From: Gorsachius magnificus
Lineage: Eukaryota; Chordata; Aves; Pelecaniformes; Ardeidae
DNA length: 64,000 nucleotides
Reading direction: 5' to 3'
Assembly (NCBI GenBank): GCA_034008185.1
Contig: CM067081.1
Coordinates: 69,926,054-69,990,053 of the forward strand
Part shown: in pieces, positions 26,761 through 39,160 of the stretch
Layout: each line of letters begins with the position of its first letter
Numbering within the stretch: the stretch's first letter is position 1
Translations under genes and position numbers: made by a program
Notes under the pieces: generated by a model
The model's input: only the letters and a program-made list of their open reading frames with translations
Told to the model about the DNA's origin: nothing
Database searches by the model: none

Positions 26761-28811
26761 TTTCTGTTGGCTGTGTGTTTTCTTTCATGCGTTGCCCTCG
26801 CTGTCGGTGAACTTGTCGGCAGCTCTCCCTGGCACGGGGCTGGGGAGGGGGGAAGGGAGAGAGTTACGTTTGCTGTCATTTCCAGGGCAGGGCGGTGACA
26901 AAGGAGTGTGGGACCCCCAGCTGGCAGACTGGCAAAGCCCACGTTGGGGCTGCAAGCTGCACCCCGGTTTCCATGGGCTGCAGGGGAGCGAGCCGGTCCC
27001 TCCATGTTAAAAACGGGATAGGCTGCCACGGCGCAGCCCTTTGCCAAAGCCAAAGCCCCTACTTTTGCTCATGGCATCCCAGCCCATCGCATCCTCCGCT
27101 TGCTGGGAGCTCCCGGCCCTGGCCGTGCTTTTATGAGGGCAGCTGAGAGTTCATCCAGCCATAATCAGGCTTCTCAGGCATCTGGATATGGCTGAACTAG
27201 CTGGAATTTTCTAGCAAAGTCACCTTTTTGCAGTGGTTTTTAAGGAGATCTTTTTACTGCAGCCTCCAAAGAGCTTGTTTCTGGCTCATGGATAAAAAGA
27301 AAAATGTCTTCTCTCCCAAAATAATCACAGTAATGAACTCAACAATAAAAGCTGCTTATCACCCTTCTGGTTTTGAGGGTGTTTTTTTTAATATTTTCTT
27401 TTTACCACTAATTAAAAAAAGGGAAGGAAGGTTTAATGCTTTTTAAAATATCTTGTTTAAAGTTGTGTCTGGTTCATTATCTCCCAGCTTCTGCTGTTTT
27501 GAAAATGTCTTTTCTTCTTTTTTTTTTTTTTTAATTTTCTCATCAAGATGTTTATGGTAAATATTAACTTATGAACAAGTCAAGGAAATCAATAGCTGGA
27601 ACTCTGTCAATCTCACAAAACTGCGCGCATTTCAAAATGAACTCCATGGCCTGAAGATCTGGAGGAGAAAGAGCTCTCTGTTGCCTTTACCAATGGAAGG
27701 GGAAAATGGTCTCATAAAAAAGCTCCATTTCTGTAAACTGCGTACGCATGACTCCTCTAGCAGCACTTGAACAACTTGATCAAAGTCATGGGGCCCCAGA
27801 GCGCTCACCGGCTTCTGGATTCAGATGCACATTCCGGCCACATCCTGGCCGTGTGCAGGGATGGGACCTGTGTCTAACAGGGATCCTCCTTCTCCTGTCC
27901 CGTACCACCATTTCCACGAGCAGTAAACACCCACGTCTGGACAGGGAGGGGACCGTCAGCGCCGTGAAACGCGATGCAGACAGGGAATGTCTCTCCAGTG
28001 TCTGTTGGACACCAGAGCAGGGAGAGAGCTAGGGAAGGGTCAGGATTTGGGCAGTCACTTAGTTGCTGGGTACCCCAGGAAAGTTTATCTGCCAACCTGG
28101 GGTCAGGGGGACGGAGGAGCAGCTCCGCTGGGGTCGGCAGGCACATCTGGAAGCAAACATTTGGCTTGCGGCTGCAGCCCATGTGTCGGGTTTGGCGTGT
28201 GTCTGGAAAAGTGTGCTGTGAGGACCCTCACCCCCGGGACTGGGGCGGGGAGGGTGGGAAGAGCCAGATGACTGAAAAAACTCGCTAAGGGAAAGCACTT
28301 TTCCCTTTACGTGCTTGCATATCCTTTCACCTGGCCTCACAGGTTCACAGCTGCATTTGCTTTCCCCTCATACAGATACCCCTTTTTTTTTTGTTGTTGC
28401 TGTTATTCCCAGAACGTGGTGGGGGAATTTCTGCTTGTTAAAGGCATTCGGCAAGGCTGTGGTAAGCCTCCCTGGTTTGCTGGTTGGGATCACAAGGTAA
28501 TTTAGTTATTTGTCAAAACGGACTTGTTGAAACCTGGGCCCTTTTGCGTTTCCCCATCTTTCAGAAGGCTTTTAGGAAAGGTCTGATTCTGCCCACCCTC
28601 CCTCATAGCAAATATCACTTTTTTCCTAGCAGCAGTGGGATTGCCTATGCCCAGCCTGCATACATAGAGCTGGCAGAATCTGGCTTCAGGAAATTTTCAA
28701 TAGTCTTGAAGTATGTAATAAATTATTTCAGAAATCTGAACGACACTGAAATGAAAAATTGCCCCGCTGAACCAAAGGGAAATTTGGCTGGGGAACCCCC
28801 ACATTTAGTAT
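26761..28811. other. Non-coding sequence, nothing recognised
   Basis: A GC-richer part to about 27130 is followed by A+T-rich sequence with a 15-base poly(T) at 27518-27532, then another GC-richer part (27750-28270). Several frames of 90-126 codons overlap each other in both directions and show no domain, as expected for GC-rich non-coding DNA. Confidence 0.4.
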
Positions 28812-28833
28812 TTGATATTTTGAAAAATATCAA
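28812..28833. repeat. Perfect 10-base inverted repeat
   Basis: TTGATATTTT and AAAATATCAA are exact complements separated by 'ga'. It could form a small A+T-rich hairpin, but it is too short and A+T-only to suggest a structured RNA. Confidence 0.85.
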
Positions 28834-30149
28834 TATTCTCTTCAGTTTCTCGTTGACGAACTGAGACCACATTGTAATTCTTACAAGTTGGATTTCCTGC
28901 TCTCACTCAAGGGGGTTTCCCCATAAAGTTTGGTAGGAAGTGTGTTGAGCCTCATTAACTCCCATCTTGTTGCTGAAACAGCGCTGGAAACTGTTGGAGC
29001 TGTGTATTAGGCAAAGCTACCTTGGCTGCGTGGACAGCAGTGAGGAGCTGCTGCAAGGCGAGGTGAACCAAGATGTGGTGAAAAGCAAAAGCAAATCAAA
29101 TACGGCTGCAGGAGGAAGCTTGTCTCCGGCAGCACATACTGTACCCCATCGTTCTCGTGTGTCAGTACCTACCATCGGATTTCCTTTCCAAAATCAGACA
29201 GGACTGAGATGGGAACTAAGGAGCCCATTTCAGAGTACTGTCCTTTGAGACAGCTCCACCTTTATTCCTGTTACATTTAATTGACTGTCCACAAAATCTC
29301 CATAAGGTCTCTATAGCTCTCAGAAAAAAATACCTTGCTTTTGCTCTCTCTATCATTCGTTTTACCCTGGCACTGTTCTGTCGGCTTCTGTAGAGCTGCT
29401 TCTCATTTACAGAGGGGTGCAGGAGAGGAGAGCTGGAGACTTTGCATTTGATTTTTTACAGGCTGTACATAGGCTTCCTATATCCCTACCCCAGTCTAGC
29501 TCTCAGTGAAACCATTAGAAAGTTGCCTTCAGGATCTGGCTCTGAAAACATGTCAGCATCTCCTAAAGAGAAGACAACGGGAGCCAGCAGTGCTCAGGGT
29601 ACTGCGTCTCACAGGACTAGGCTGGGAACTTGCACACATTCTGTCTATTTTATTCCCTGGCTCAGGGCTGGGATAGCCCACGTACATGACTCCAGATGCT
29701 AGCAATATGGAGTACATTGGAAGCAGAGTTGGGCCAAAATGTTCTCTTTGGGCTTCTTGGGGAGTATGGGAAAGTACAGGCTGAGATTCAGGGTGTAAAC
29801 TTTCCCAATGGAAAGACTGATACAGTCAGTGCGATTTCTAGGCGGAGGGAGAAGGCTGGGGAAAACCTGTTCCCCTCCAGCGTATCTGCTGCATGATGCA
29901 AGCAGCGACACTTTCTAACCTGGCTTCAGAAATTCTGCCTGGGACGCCGTGTACGTTACATCGCTCGAAGGAGAATAACACGGTATTGATGTCCAGCTAT
30001 GCAGGCCTTAACCTTTTAGCCCCGAGGGACCGCCGGGAGTTTTGTCTGAAGAGCACCCATAGGGTCAGGGCACAAATTTGCAGGTGCAAAATAGCATTTG
30101 CAACTACAGATCACAAAGGTGCAAATGTCACGTTCTGGTCTTTCGCTCT
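28834..30149. other. Non-coding sequence, nothing recognised
   Basis: No gene or repeat recognised. Around 30070-30130 the words 'ttgcaggtgcaaaatagc' and 'gatcacaaaggtgcaaatg' repeat a 'ggtgcaaa' theme that may be a decayed short repeat. Confidence 0.35.
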
Positions 30150-30800
30150 GCCCGCCGCCAGGCTGCAGGCAGAAAGCCGGGCGCTGCGCGGAGCTCTGGG
30201 AAAACCTGTGATCCTAATTGTTTAATAACATTCCAGTTAAAGGATATACATCCTCCTGCTTCTGTGATGTGCATTTTCATTTTCTGGCGGGGCTCGGACA
30301 CCGCCTCTTTCTGACAGTTTCTGGATTCACGACCTTCAGAGCCTGCGTGTGGCTTCTCTGACTTTCTGCATCCAGCCTCGAGATTTTACAACCCCCCTGC
30401 CAAGGTGGACGGATTATTTCAGATCGCACTGACACCTGCATTCTTTTACATTTCTCTGTTCCCAAAGAGCTGTGCTATTTACCAGTGAGAATCTCTTCTC
30501 AATCTAATCCGATTCGCATGAATATCACATGAGGCTACCTCCTGCAAGAGGCAGCCTTAGGAGGTAATGCGTGGGTTTGTGCTTACCGTCTTCCTTCCCT
30601 TGTCCTTATTTTGCCTTCAAAGGGGCTGTCTGTGCGAGAAGGGCGAAAAGACACGGGCCTTGGAGTGCGGAGCTGTCTGAATTAACCTAACGGCGAGCGC
30701 AGCTGAATATTTGCTATCGGGAGAGCATGCAGCACAGTGATTGCATTTATTAAACATGTCAGGGTAATTTCCAAACGCCGGCACTGCCACAGCGCTGCGA
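30150..30800. promoter_or_regulatory. Candidate regulatory region (two CpG-retaining patches)
   Basis: Patch one, about 30150-30320, contains 'ctgcccgccgcc' and 'gccgggcgctgcgcggagct', followed by the homeobox-like 'cctaattgtttaataaca'. Patch two, about 30590-30800, contains 'taacctaacggcgagcgcag' followed by 'ctgaatatttgc', then 'gatt gcatttattaaacatg'-like A+T words and 'caaacgccggcactgcc'. The CpG plus homeobox-word mixture resembles developmental enhancers. Not a full CpG island. Inference only. Confidence 0.25.
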
Positions 30801-31616
30801 GAGAAGGCTTGTGTTGCTGTACGAGTCCAGCTTGTCTGCCAACATGTCTACCCGTTCTGCAGGTGTATGAGTTACAGCCCAAGGCAAAACTATCCATGCC
30901 TTCCCCAAAGATCTCATGGTGCTTCTGCGGGCCAGATGGTTCCAATTTGAGGCCTACGCTCAGTGATGTAGCTGTATTGAGTTTCTTCCCTGAAACCAAC
31001 AAAACCTGCTTTAGCATTTTGCTTGGATTAAAATATTTGTCCCTTTTTTCACAGGGCAGAAGAGGGACTCCTGAAGCCACTGAAGGAAGGAAATCATTAC
31101 AGGGTTCTACAGAAGTAGGTCATGTGCTACAGCTGCTCATAGTTTAAGAGGAAGAAACATGGGACCTCAAACATGGAACATGACTCCTTCAAAATGCTTG
31201 AGAGCAACCCAAGAAAAACATCCTCAGAGGCTTATTTAATAAACATTATCTATAATAGTCTCAATGTGTGCTCATGTTTCCTTAGGAGTTTGCACCTACT
31301 TCCCAGAGTTAACAAGATTCCAAAATAGAGCGCAGAATAATTTAATGAAAAGGATTTAATAGTTTGTGTTAAAGCTAATATGGTCCATTAGGAGCTGTCA
31401 TTTTATAAACAATGAAGACATGTTACCCTTTCTATTGCCGTAAAGCCATTCCAGGCAAGGTTTGTAAACAGTCAGTAATGATCTATAGAACATGCACAAA
31501 AGACAATTAGAGCCACATTTGAAAAATGTGCTTTCCCTCCCGTTTGATTTCTTTTTAAGTAAACCTAAGAGGACCATATATGTATGTAGATGCATAAATG
31601 CATAGCATAAAGACCG
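30801..31616. other. Non-coding sequence, nothing recognised
   Basis: The largest frames (30737-31147 forward, 136 codons; 30682-31080 reverse, 132 codons) cover the same bases on opposite strands. Neither shows a domain, so both are treated as chance. Confidence 0.4.
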
Positions 31617-31670
31617 CATATATATATATATATATGCATGTGTGTATATATATATATGTATGCATATGTG
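31617..31670. repeat. (TA)n / TG-rich microsatellite
   Basis: Two (TA)n blocks are separated by 'gcatgtgtgt'. The second block ends in 'gtatgcatatgtg'. An interrupted dinucleotide array prone to length change and cruciform formation. Confidence 0.95.
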
Positions 31671-34659
31671 GATTTCATTAGCAATCATACAATGTTCGTT
31701 AACTTAAAAGCACTGCTATTTCCACAGTCAAAAAATGCCTAAAGTGAACTGTTAAATCAACTGAAAAGTTTTTAATTATAATCAAAGTGTCACTTCACTG
31801 CGGCTTTTTTTTTTCCCCAGCAAACTAACATTTTTGTGACAACTCAACCTGCTTTCTTTAACAACTGTGAACACAAAAGATGATGGACCGACATGGCGCC
31901 AATTTCAATGCGCAGAGTTTATTTCTTCACAATGGGACTTAATGCAAGTGTAAAACACGTACATGAGTTAAAAAAGGGCTTGGGGCTCCTTACGCTTGGT
32001 GCTGTTTTCCACCGGTGCGATCCCAGAAGATGGCAACGCTGTGGGGCTGGGAAGAGGCACTGCAAGGAGCGCGGACCAACCCAAACATCCCTCTCGCCGG
32101 TGTGCCTGCCCCGTGTAAAAATGGTGCCACTGCTGCCTGCCAGCCCCTTTTTTTAAGCTGTCTTCTGGAAGACGTCTTGGTGGGCTGGGAGAGGAAGGAG
32201 GGATGGCCACCAGTGGTCCATGGGCCCCAGCCACGCTTCAGTGCCAGCGTGCCCCATCCTGAGAGCTCCTGGGACAGCCACAGCTTAAAGCCTCCTAAAG
32301 AAGAGAGGGACGGAAGAGGTGCCCAGCCCAGGTCCCCCCCTCCCCACACCCCCATTTTTTGGAAGCCAGGCAAGAATGAAGTATGAGAGAAATCAGACCT
32401 AACGACTACAGGGGAGTTACTTCTGGTGTACAGTGAGGTAAGTGTTTGGAAAATCAGGTCCATAAAGTGCCTTTATTCCTTATTACTACATGATCTAGAA
32501 GCAGATGGAATAGTCAAAAGATGACTAACTCGGTAAAAGAAAATGGATACAACCTTGTTATTTATAAAGTGAGCTCCTCATTAAAAAGGGGCAGCTTTTT
32601 CAAACAGCATTTAGATTCTTACTCAAGAAAACAGGCAAGAAAGAAACTGCAGACTGAGGTCACTCTGTTACACATTTACCTTACGAAGATTTATCTGAGC
32701 TACTTCTGTGAGGTTTGTGCAGTGTCTTAGGATCGCCAGGTGCTTGGAAGCCAGGTATATGGAAATCCTGCTAAAAAGCTGAGCAGAGACTTGCAAAGAA
32801 CTAGAATCAAATCTGGGTAAGCAATTGCAGCAAGTATTAAACAATCTTTTTGGAAGGTGTGATTATTCAGTATATTTTGCTGCTTCTTTTTATAAACAGT
32901 CCGTCATTCCTTGAACATAGAATTGGGCTGAGATCGAACACTGAACAAGACAAGAGATCCTACTTGAAATCCCATATAAATTCTAAGGAGAATGAGGCAA
33001 TATTATCTGTTTCTTCACATGACAGCAACACCACAAAATTACAGGGAAAAAAACCCACAAATGTGCTGCTTGGGTATTCCCCTCTTTCCTATAGCATATT
33101 TAATTTCTCAGGTGAATAAGAAAGGAAACAATTTTACATCTATATTCTCAACTGCTGTCAATGGATTTCATTGAAATTAGTATTACTGATTTACAGCGCC
33201 GCCTTGGCTGGCCTCATGATAGCACACTTAAGAGACTCAACCCAGTTTCCTTCTTGATCAAGGGACATTTGTTAGACATTTTTAATGGAACTGCACTGAT
33301 TCTGATCTAGCATTAAATCCATGTTTGAGTATTCAAATCTGCCACTTGAGTGCTAGGGAAAAACTGAAAAGAATTCATAAACTGCCCTAAACAGGAGAGA
33401 CGTTTGTGGCATGAAAGTATTGTGTCAGCTTACCCTATCATTGTCACAGGCATAAAAGCACAAATCGGTTGTTTTCTAATAGGAGACATCCAAATAAAAC
33501 TAATGCCAATGGACGAAGGTAGAGCCTAGTAGAAGCAGCTGAGCGGTGGGCATGTGAAGCCTGGGGATGCGTCTGAGCACCCAGCATCCTGGGATTCATC
33601 TAACTAAACACAGATGGTCGCCATCCGAGATGTTTACCTCGCTTAAGGCTCCTTTTGAAGTCAGTACAGAGAAATAGGCATTTGTAGGAGGTACCTATTC
33701 ATTATCTGCTAGGGCTGACATCTGCATTTGACCAGATGAACTGAGTCTTCAGAACAATTATTTCTCTCTGTTGACACTGAAGGGACCCGAGGAATCTACC
33801 TCGGGTGTTAAGGTAGAGAGGACAAATGTCTGAAGCTGAGGACCGCAAGAGCCCATCCCACAGTCTACAGAACTACTCCTGCAATTCAAACAAAGGATAT
33901 GGAAGCATATTGCGCTGCTCTACACCCTTCGAGGTGGGGAACATCTAGATTTCACCAGGCCGGAGCTTCTAGTGCACCATTGTTACTGGTCTTGACCCAG
34001 ACAGATGGGCTTGTTTCAAGATTGCTGATATTTGCAGTGTATTTTTGGTACATTGCAGTACTTACGTCTTTGACTTGGTGAGCACAGAGCCAGTCTCATA
34101 GTTTCAAACGTAATTAAAAAAATTCCTGCTACCCGATAAAAATTATTAAGAAAGAGATAACTTTAGGCTTTTACCCAAATGGATATGTTTCTAATGTTTA
34201 CTTACTTTTGAAAATTTCCCTACTGCTGGAGAGGATTGAAAGAGGGGATGCAGGATGGGAAAAGAGACTCCTGTGTTCACATTTGCTTTGCTTTCAAGGA
34301 AAATTTCAGTGCTTTAGATTTCTTCCTTCCCACGTAAAAGAAGAGAAAACAAAATATTGGTGTCAGGGACAGGTGCCTCTAATGTATTCTTGTCAGACAT
34401 GCTGGGAACAGGAGAGCTCTATTTTTGAAATACTACTGTTTGCTACATTACGTGGAGGTCTTGTTAGCGGTAAGCAGCAAATTGGTGTTTAGCGATGCAG
34501 GTGACAGCACTTATTAATTTGGGGGAAAAGGAAAGAAATCTCCAAATTCTCAGGGAGACAGGCATAGTCTTGTGTGTCAATATGAGGAATTTATGCAAGC
34601 ATCCTCTCATTCTAATGAGGTAGAAAAAGCAGTACTGCAGAGACAGTAGTAAAATAACA
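31671..34659. other. Non-coding sequence, nothing recognised
   Basis: A+T-rich except for a GC-richer block at 31980-32360, where frames overlap on both strands without domains. 'gaaataggcatttgtaggag' then 'gtacctattcattatctg' near 33670 may be part of an old repeat, but the match is too weak to call. Confidence 0.35.
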
Positions 34660-34765
34660 GCTTACGCCCTGATTCGGGAAACATGTACTTAAGCTATCTT
34701 TATGCAGGACAGCACTTAATCCGCTGCTTAACTTTGATTTACACGGGTGCTTATGTGGTATCTCG
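34660..34765. repeat. Relic of a sauropsid short palindromic DNA element
   Basis: 'ccctgattcgggaaacatgt' then 'acttaagc', followed by 'agcacttaatccgctgctta' and 'actttgatttacacgggtgc' then 'ttatg', corresponds word for word in order to the common reptile repeat that reads 'gattcagcaaagcacttaag', 'catgcttaactttaagcac'. I recognise the family type but not a formal name. Diverged, with no terminal repeats left. Confidence 0.5.
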
Positions 34766-35499
34766 GGGAGGGATGACTAAAGTCTGGGCTGAGCAGTGTC
34801 TCAATTTATAACAAACTCAGCTCTGCATTAATCTAGTAATAATAATAACAATAACAGTAATGACAATAAATTGTGGTTAGGTGGCTACTTCCGTTTCAAT
34901 AGATCGAGTATTAAGCTGTACAGACACTAATGGGTTAATGCATTCCCGAGCTGGGAGGAGGTTTGGTCACCCTTCCATGGTGGCAGAGCACCTGAAGATG
35001 GCTGCTTCGAGCATCACACTGTGTCCATGTCCAAGATGAGGAGAGCAACGAGCTGCTCAGCCTGCTGGGTCTCCAGCAGCCGCTTCCCGGTACACTCCCT
35101 AGGCAGCCTCAACAAGCTGTCCACAAAGAGAGTCTGTGGCAGAATGCAGAAATATTGGGGGGTCCTGAGTCCCCCCCCGGCCATCGTGCAGTCACAGGAG
35201 CATCCTTTCCACTGTCATCATCTAATAACATACAGAGGGGAATCTAATTTAATTTACTGTCTTCATTTGAAACAAAGGCATTGAAATTTGCATCACCAGT
35301 GCAATTTTTTTTCTTTTAAAACAAACCGATTTGGAAAGAATAGAAGCATGAGATATGTCTGGTTTCTTGTCTGGGTTACACTCCAAAGTTTGATGATCAC
35401 ACCCAGATGACTAAAATAATGAAGGTGATAGATTAGCGTATTGATGCATAATCACTGTCTAGCCTGCAAAACTTATGAGCTGCGTGATTTTGAGAACAA
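34766..35499. other. Non-coding sequence with a short (AAT/AAC)n patch
   Basis: A trinucleotide-like patch 'taataataataacaataaca' lies at about 34838-34870. The rest shows nothing recognisable. Confidence 0.4.
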
Positions 35500-35700
35500 T
35501 TACTTGTAATTAAAGCAACGCTGCTCCCCCCCTCAAAGAAATATTTTGTGGATAACACCAATTAATTACATTTTTCAATGAGAATAGCTCTTAAATGCCT
35601 GTGCTGCTATTTATTTCTGACCACATTCAGAATTCTGAAGAGATATGAATTATGTATTGTTTAGCAGTATTATTTTGGGTTTGGGATCGTAAAAAATACC
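35500..35700. promoter_or_regulatory. Candidate conserved non-coding element, homeobox-type words
   Basis: 'tacttgtaattaaagcaacg' and 'aacaccaattaattacattt' contain TAATTA/TAATTA-like cores in close spacing, followed by 'ctgctatttatttctgacc'. No coding frame or repeat is seen. A+T-rich DNA yields such words by chance, so confidence is low. Confidence 0.2.
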
Positions 35701-36839
35701 TCCCTCTTTTTTGATAGCATCTCTTGAATGAATTAAAAGCTAACCACTTCCACAGGGTGAGGATATGAACCCACTCTCATAATGATGAAAGGGAGTTTTT
35801 AGCCAGAGAAACATTGTCTGATGAAGTCAATATATCTATCCAGCTTAACTATCTGCCTATTCGTCTCTTTTTGATTTTCCACACCCTTCAGTGATAGATT
35901 TGGTGAAACTAAAAGGCAACCTCATGCCCTGGAAAGAAGAAATCTACCATTGTGCTAACTAAATGTTACTACAGTTGGGTTTTACAAGGCAGAACATGTC
36001 TTTTTTTCAGTTTAAAACACAGGTGTAGGTTTTCCTTCCACCGAAGTTGCACGTAGGGTTGTAGCTGACCTCAGCATTAGACTACTGCTGGGAAAAAGGT
36101 CCTTGCAGTAGTCTAGCTCTACATGTTTGTGATACTAATGTAAACATGAATTAAAAACTGAGCTTGGCATCTGAATCGTGGCTTGCTTAGTATTTGAAAC
36201 CTCATAGAGATTTGAGAGAGTTGTATGAAACAAAAGAGGATAGGAACCATCCACGGTTTGGTTTTTCTAAAACTGCAGCTTCACCTCACTGATTCTGCAA
36301 AAATAAACTCTACAGTTCATCTCTAAGTGAAATAAAATGCAAAGCCTGAGCTTTATTCTAAGAGATGCTGTGCGTATGTAATTCCCATTAAACCTTTTCC
36401 ACCCCTTCTCCCCTTCCCTAGTTACCACTGAAGCCTCTAAAAAAACAGGGTTTGGTAACCACATCTACCTGACACCTTTCCTTCTGGCAGCTGTGGTTCC
36501 CTGGAGAGATAGATAGGTCTCACTCTCTTTTCTGCTTCGAAATAGTGGGTTCTCACTCCCTAAAAATGGCCAGGCTTCTCCTGATCTATCCCTCTCCAGG
36601 TTTGTATCACTGGCAGCCACACGAAGTGGCGTTTTCTCCCCAGAACCTATCTTCCATGCGAATTGCCATTTTCCTCTCAGTAAGTGCTCTGCAGCCATGG
36701 CAGCTGCCAAGAGAGGAGCAAGGACTGGACTCCTCCTGCCTTCCCAGCTTGCTCCTGCCACGCGGAAATTCTGGCTCCACCAACATATGGGAAAAAGAAG
36801 CATCCTTTGAAAATGCCCGGATACCCGAGAAACGCATGG
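35701..36839. other. Non-coding sequence, nothing recognised
   Basis: Frames of 110 and 112 codons at 36465-36877 lie on opposite strands over the same bases. No domain found. Confidence 0.4.
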
Positions 36840-37560
36840 TTAATACATCATATAGGTCACGCATGCGCTGGGAATAAAAAGCAAGACAAAATTTCCTTTG
36901 CGATCACTCAGCACCCTCAGCAGAGAAACTCGTCCATATAACCGCACGCTCACTTGCGAGCGGTAACCACTGAAGTCGTGGCCTTGATCCATTTGTGTTT
37001 TTCTGATCCATCAGCCCGAGGTCTCTGCAGCAGCTCAGCCACCCAAGGAACGGCATGCTTTGGCGCTCGGATTTTTCCATGACCCACCGAAACATTCTCC
37101 GTGTCTGTTTTGGCAGCTGGGCGTAACTCAATCTTCTGTGGTATCCACGCTGAGGCAATCCTACAAGTAAGCAAAACAGCTACCATTTCCATCTTAGCAT
37201 GTTTTTCGGAGCATCCGGATGTTGAAATAACACTGCCGAAAAATTGACATCTTCCTCTTTGGCGATGGTTGCTCCTGATCGTGCACAGCAATACGTGATC
37301 CTGGGCTCAGCGAGGAGCCCAAGGCTCGGCTTCCCGACGTGTCAATCAGTCCTCGGCACCTACCGGGCACACACACCCGCTGCCTCCAGCCAGCAAGTTC
37401 AAGCACCTCCGCTTGAAAATAGCTGCAGCGACGCTGGAAAAGGAGGCATGTTTTCCAGAACGTTGCGAACTTGTGAAAACAATTCTGCCAGTGAAACTGA
37501 GAATAGCCTTCGCAATCGCTACCCCTCTCAGGCAGCCAGCTCACTCTCGGGTGCTATAAA
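36840..37560. promoter_or_regulatory. Candidate regulatory region with raised CpG content
   Basis: CpG is repeatedly retained ('ggtcacgcatgcgctggg', 'ataaccgcacgctcacttgc' then 'gagcggtaacc', 'gcagcgacgctgg', 'cttcgcaatcgctacc'). 'acgcatgcgct' near 36859 is close to an NRF1 site but not a perfect one. Open frames of 108-116 codons run both ways and look like chance. It might also be an old GC-rich repeat; none is recognised. Confidence 0.22.
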
Positions 37561-39019
37561 TGCACAGTAATAAACCGTACCAAGAAACCATGATACAGTA
37601 ATGTTACAGTAAATTCTGGTGGAATTGCTTTTGAGGTGCACCAGCCTGTGAAAGAGGAAGAGAAATGGGAGACACTCACATGTTCGAGGGAACGAAGAGG
37701 AAATACCTTCGCAACCTCATTTCCCTACCTCCAAACACAGCTCTCCTGTACTTTGTCTGTAGCCTATGGTGCCCTGGCAGCCCATTCATGCATAGAAAGA
37801 CTTGGCAGAACACATGGTTACCCTTACACTGAATTCTTTTGCCATGTGTGTTTAATATATCTCTGTGATCTGATTCAAGTAGAGCAGATTTTAATATCTC
37901 ATTATACGGAAACCAATATGTCTTCATACACACAGTAATTATATTGTTTATTCTGATGTTAGAACACTGGATATCTTGCTGAAAGTCAGAGGACTCGCAT
38001 ACATTTTTCAGTCACTTAGACATAAGTGACTACGCTGACATTCAGATTCTAAACAAATTGCTAATGAGCTTCCCCACTTCTTTTTTTTTTTTTTCTCCCC
38101 AAAAGCAGATTTCTCAGCCTCTGAGAGAAACAGAATGGAAGAGCTTAAATGAGAAGACGCACGCACATGACTGCAGCCTAAGGAATAGGAGCCCATTTCT
38201 CAGCCAGTGTGAACTGCCAGAGCCGCGCTGGCTCCTTGGGGAGAGGGGAAAAGGCAGGAGAAGCAAGGGAATGGAAATACTTTAACCACACTTCAGATGT
38301 CTACCTTTGTACTTGGATTTCATAACGAAGATTTATCTAAGTCTGAGCAAGTGAGTGTTTTCCCCTCATGGAAACACAGGCTGCAGCCAGTCGTTTCTTC
38401 CCTCGCTGCGCTCCACTACTTTTTTATTTTGTTGTAGCCTTTTTTGGGTTGATAATACAAATCATATTTGCGATGCTACTTAATGGGTACTCTCTGGGGT
38501 TCCCGAACAATGTCGGGGGGGGTCCTTCGGGACTGCAGGATACACTCTGGACACTGACATACATAGGACAGACTGGCAAGACAGACAACAACTTGTGTGA
38601 CGAGAAGCAGATTTTGCGGTTTAAAGGACATGCCTGTGACCACCACAGTGACTCACACAGGAGCACCCTTGGAGCAACATCCCTTGGACCTGACCTGCGG
38701 TGCCCCACATGGGAGCACCCTCGTTGAAGCGTGTGCGATGCCGCCGGCAGGCTGCAGGCGTTCAGAGCACTCCGGCGCCCAGACTCCGCTCCCTCCATCA
38801 CCACCTAGGGGTATAACTACCCGTTTTAGCATTATCCTATAAAGATCTGTAGCCTTTGGGTCCTAATTGCTTGGCAGTCAGCTTTTCTTCCCTTCCAGTA
38901 CCTTGATACTTGAGGTCAGGTGTTGAAATGCCACTTGGGTGTCTGGGACCTAAGTGTTAGCAGCTGGCTTTCACTCCAGTTCCCAAACCATTTACTGTGG
39001 GGGTCTGTATGCACTCGGA
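37561..39019. other. Non-coding sequence, nothing recognised
   Basis: A 14-base poly(T) lies at 38081-38094. Frames at 38368-38804 (119 forward and 126 reverse codons) are mutually antisense without domains. 'aggtcaggtgttgaaatgcc' near 38915 may be a repeat relic. Confidence 0.4.
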
Positions 39020-39160
39020 GTTCACTGTGACATTCATACCCTTATTATTATCCTGTGTTAATTAAACTTCATATTGTTCCTAATTGTGCGCGTGGCCCCT
39101 GAGACAATGTGAAGACATTATTAAAAAGATAGAGTTTTATTTAGTGCAGAATCCAGCGCT
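39020..39160. promoter_or_regulatory. Candidate conserved non-coding element
   Basis: 'cctgtgttaattaaacttca', 'attgttcctaattgtgcgcg' and 'gacaatgtgaagacattatt' then 'aaaaagatag' place homeobox TTAATTAA/TAATTG, SOX ACAAT and GATA words within 110 bases, with CpGs kept in the middle. Typical enhancer-like wording but unverified. Confidence 0.25.

Noticed and set aside
30682..31147. Pair of 132- and 136-codon frames on opposite strands
   Set aside because: Mutually antisense with no domains; at most one could be real and neither shows coding character.
36857..36870. NRF1 site at 'acgcatgcgct'
   Set aside because: One arm departs from the consensus (GCGCATGCGC) and there is no CpG island around it.
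38368..38727. Frame with a hydrophobic stretch (FYFVVAFFGLIIQIIFAMLL) that looks like a membrane segment
   Set aside because: T-rich DNA gives Phe/Leu/Ile by chance; the rest of the frame is random and is opposed by a 126-codon reverse frame.
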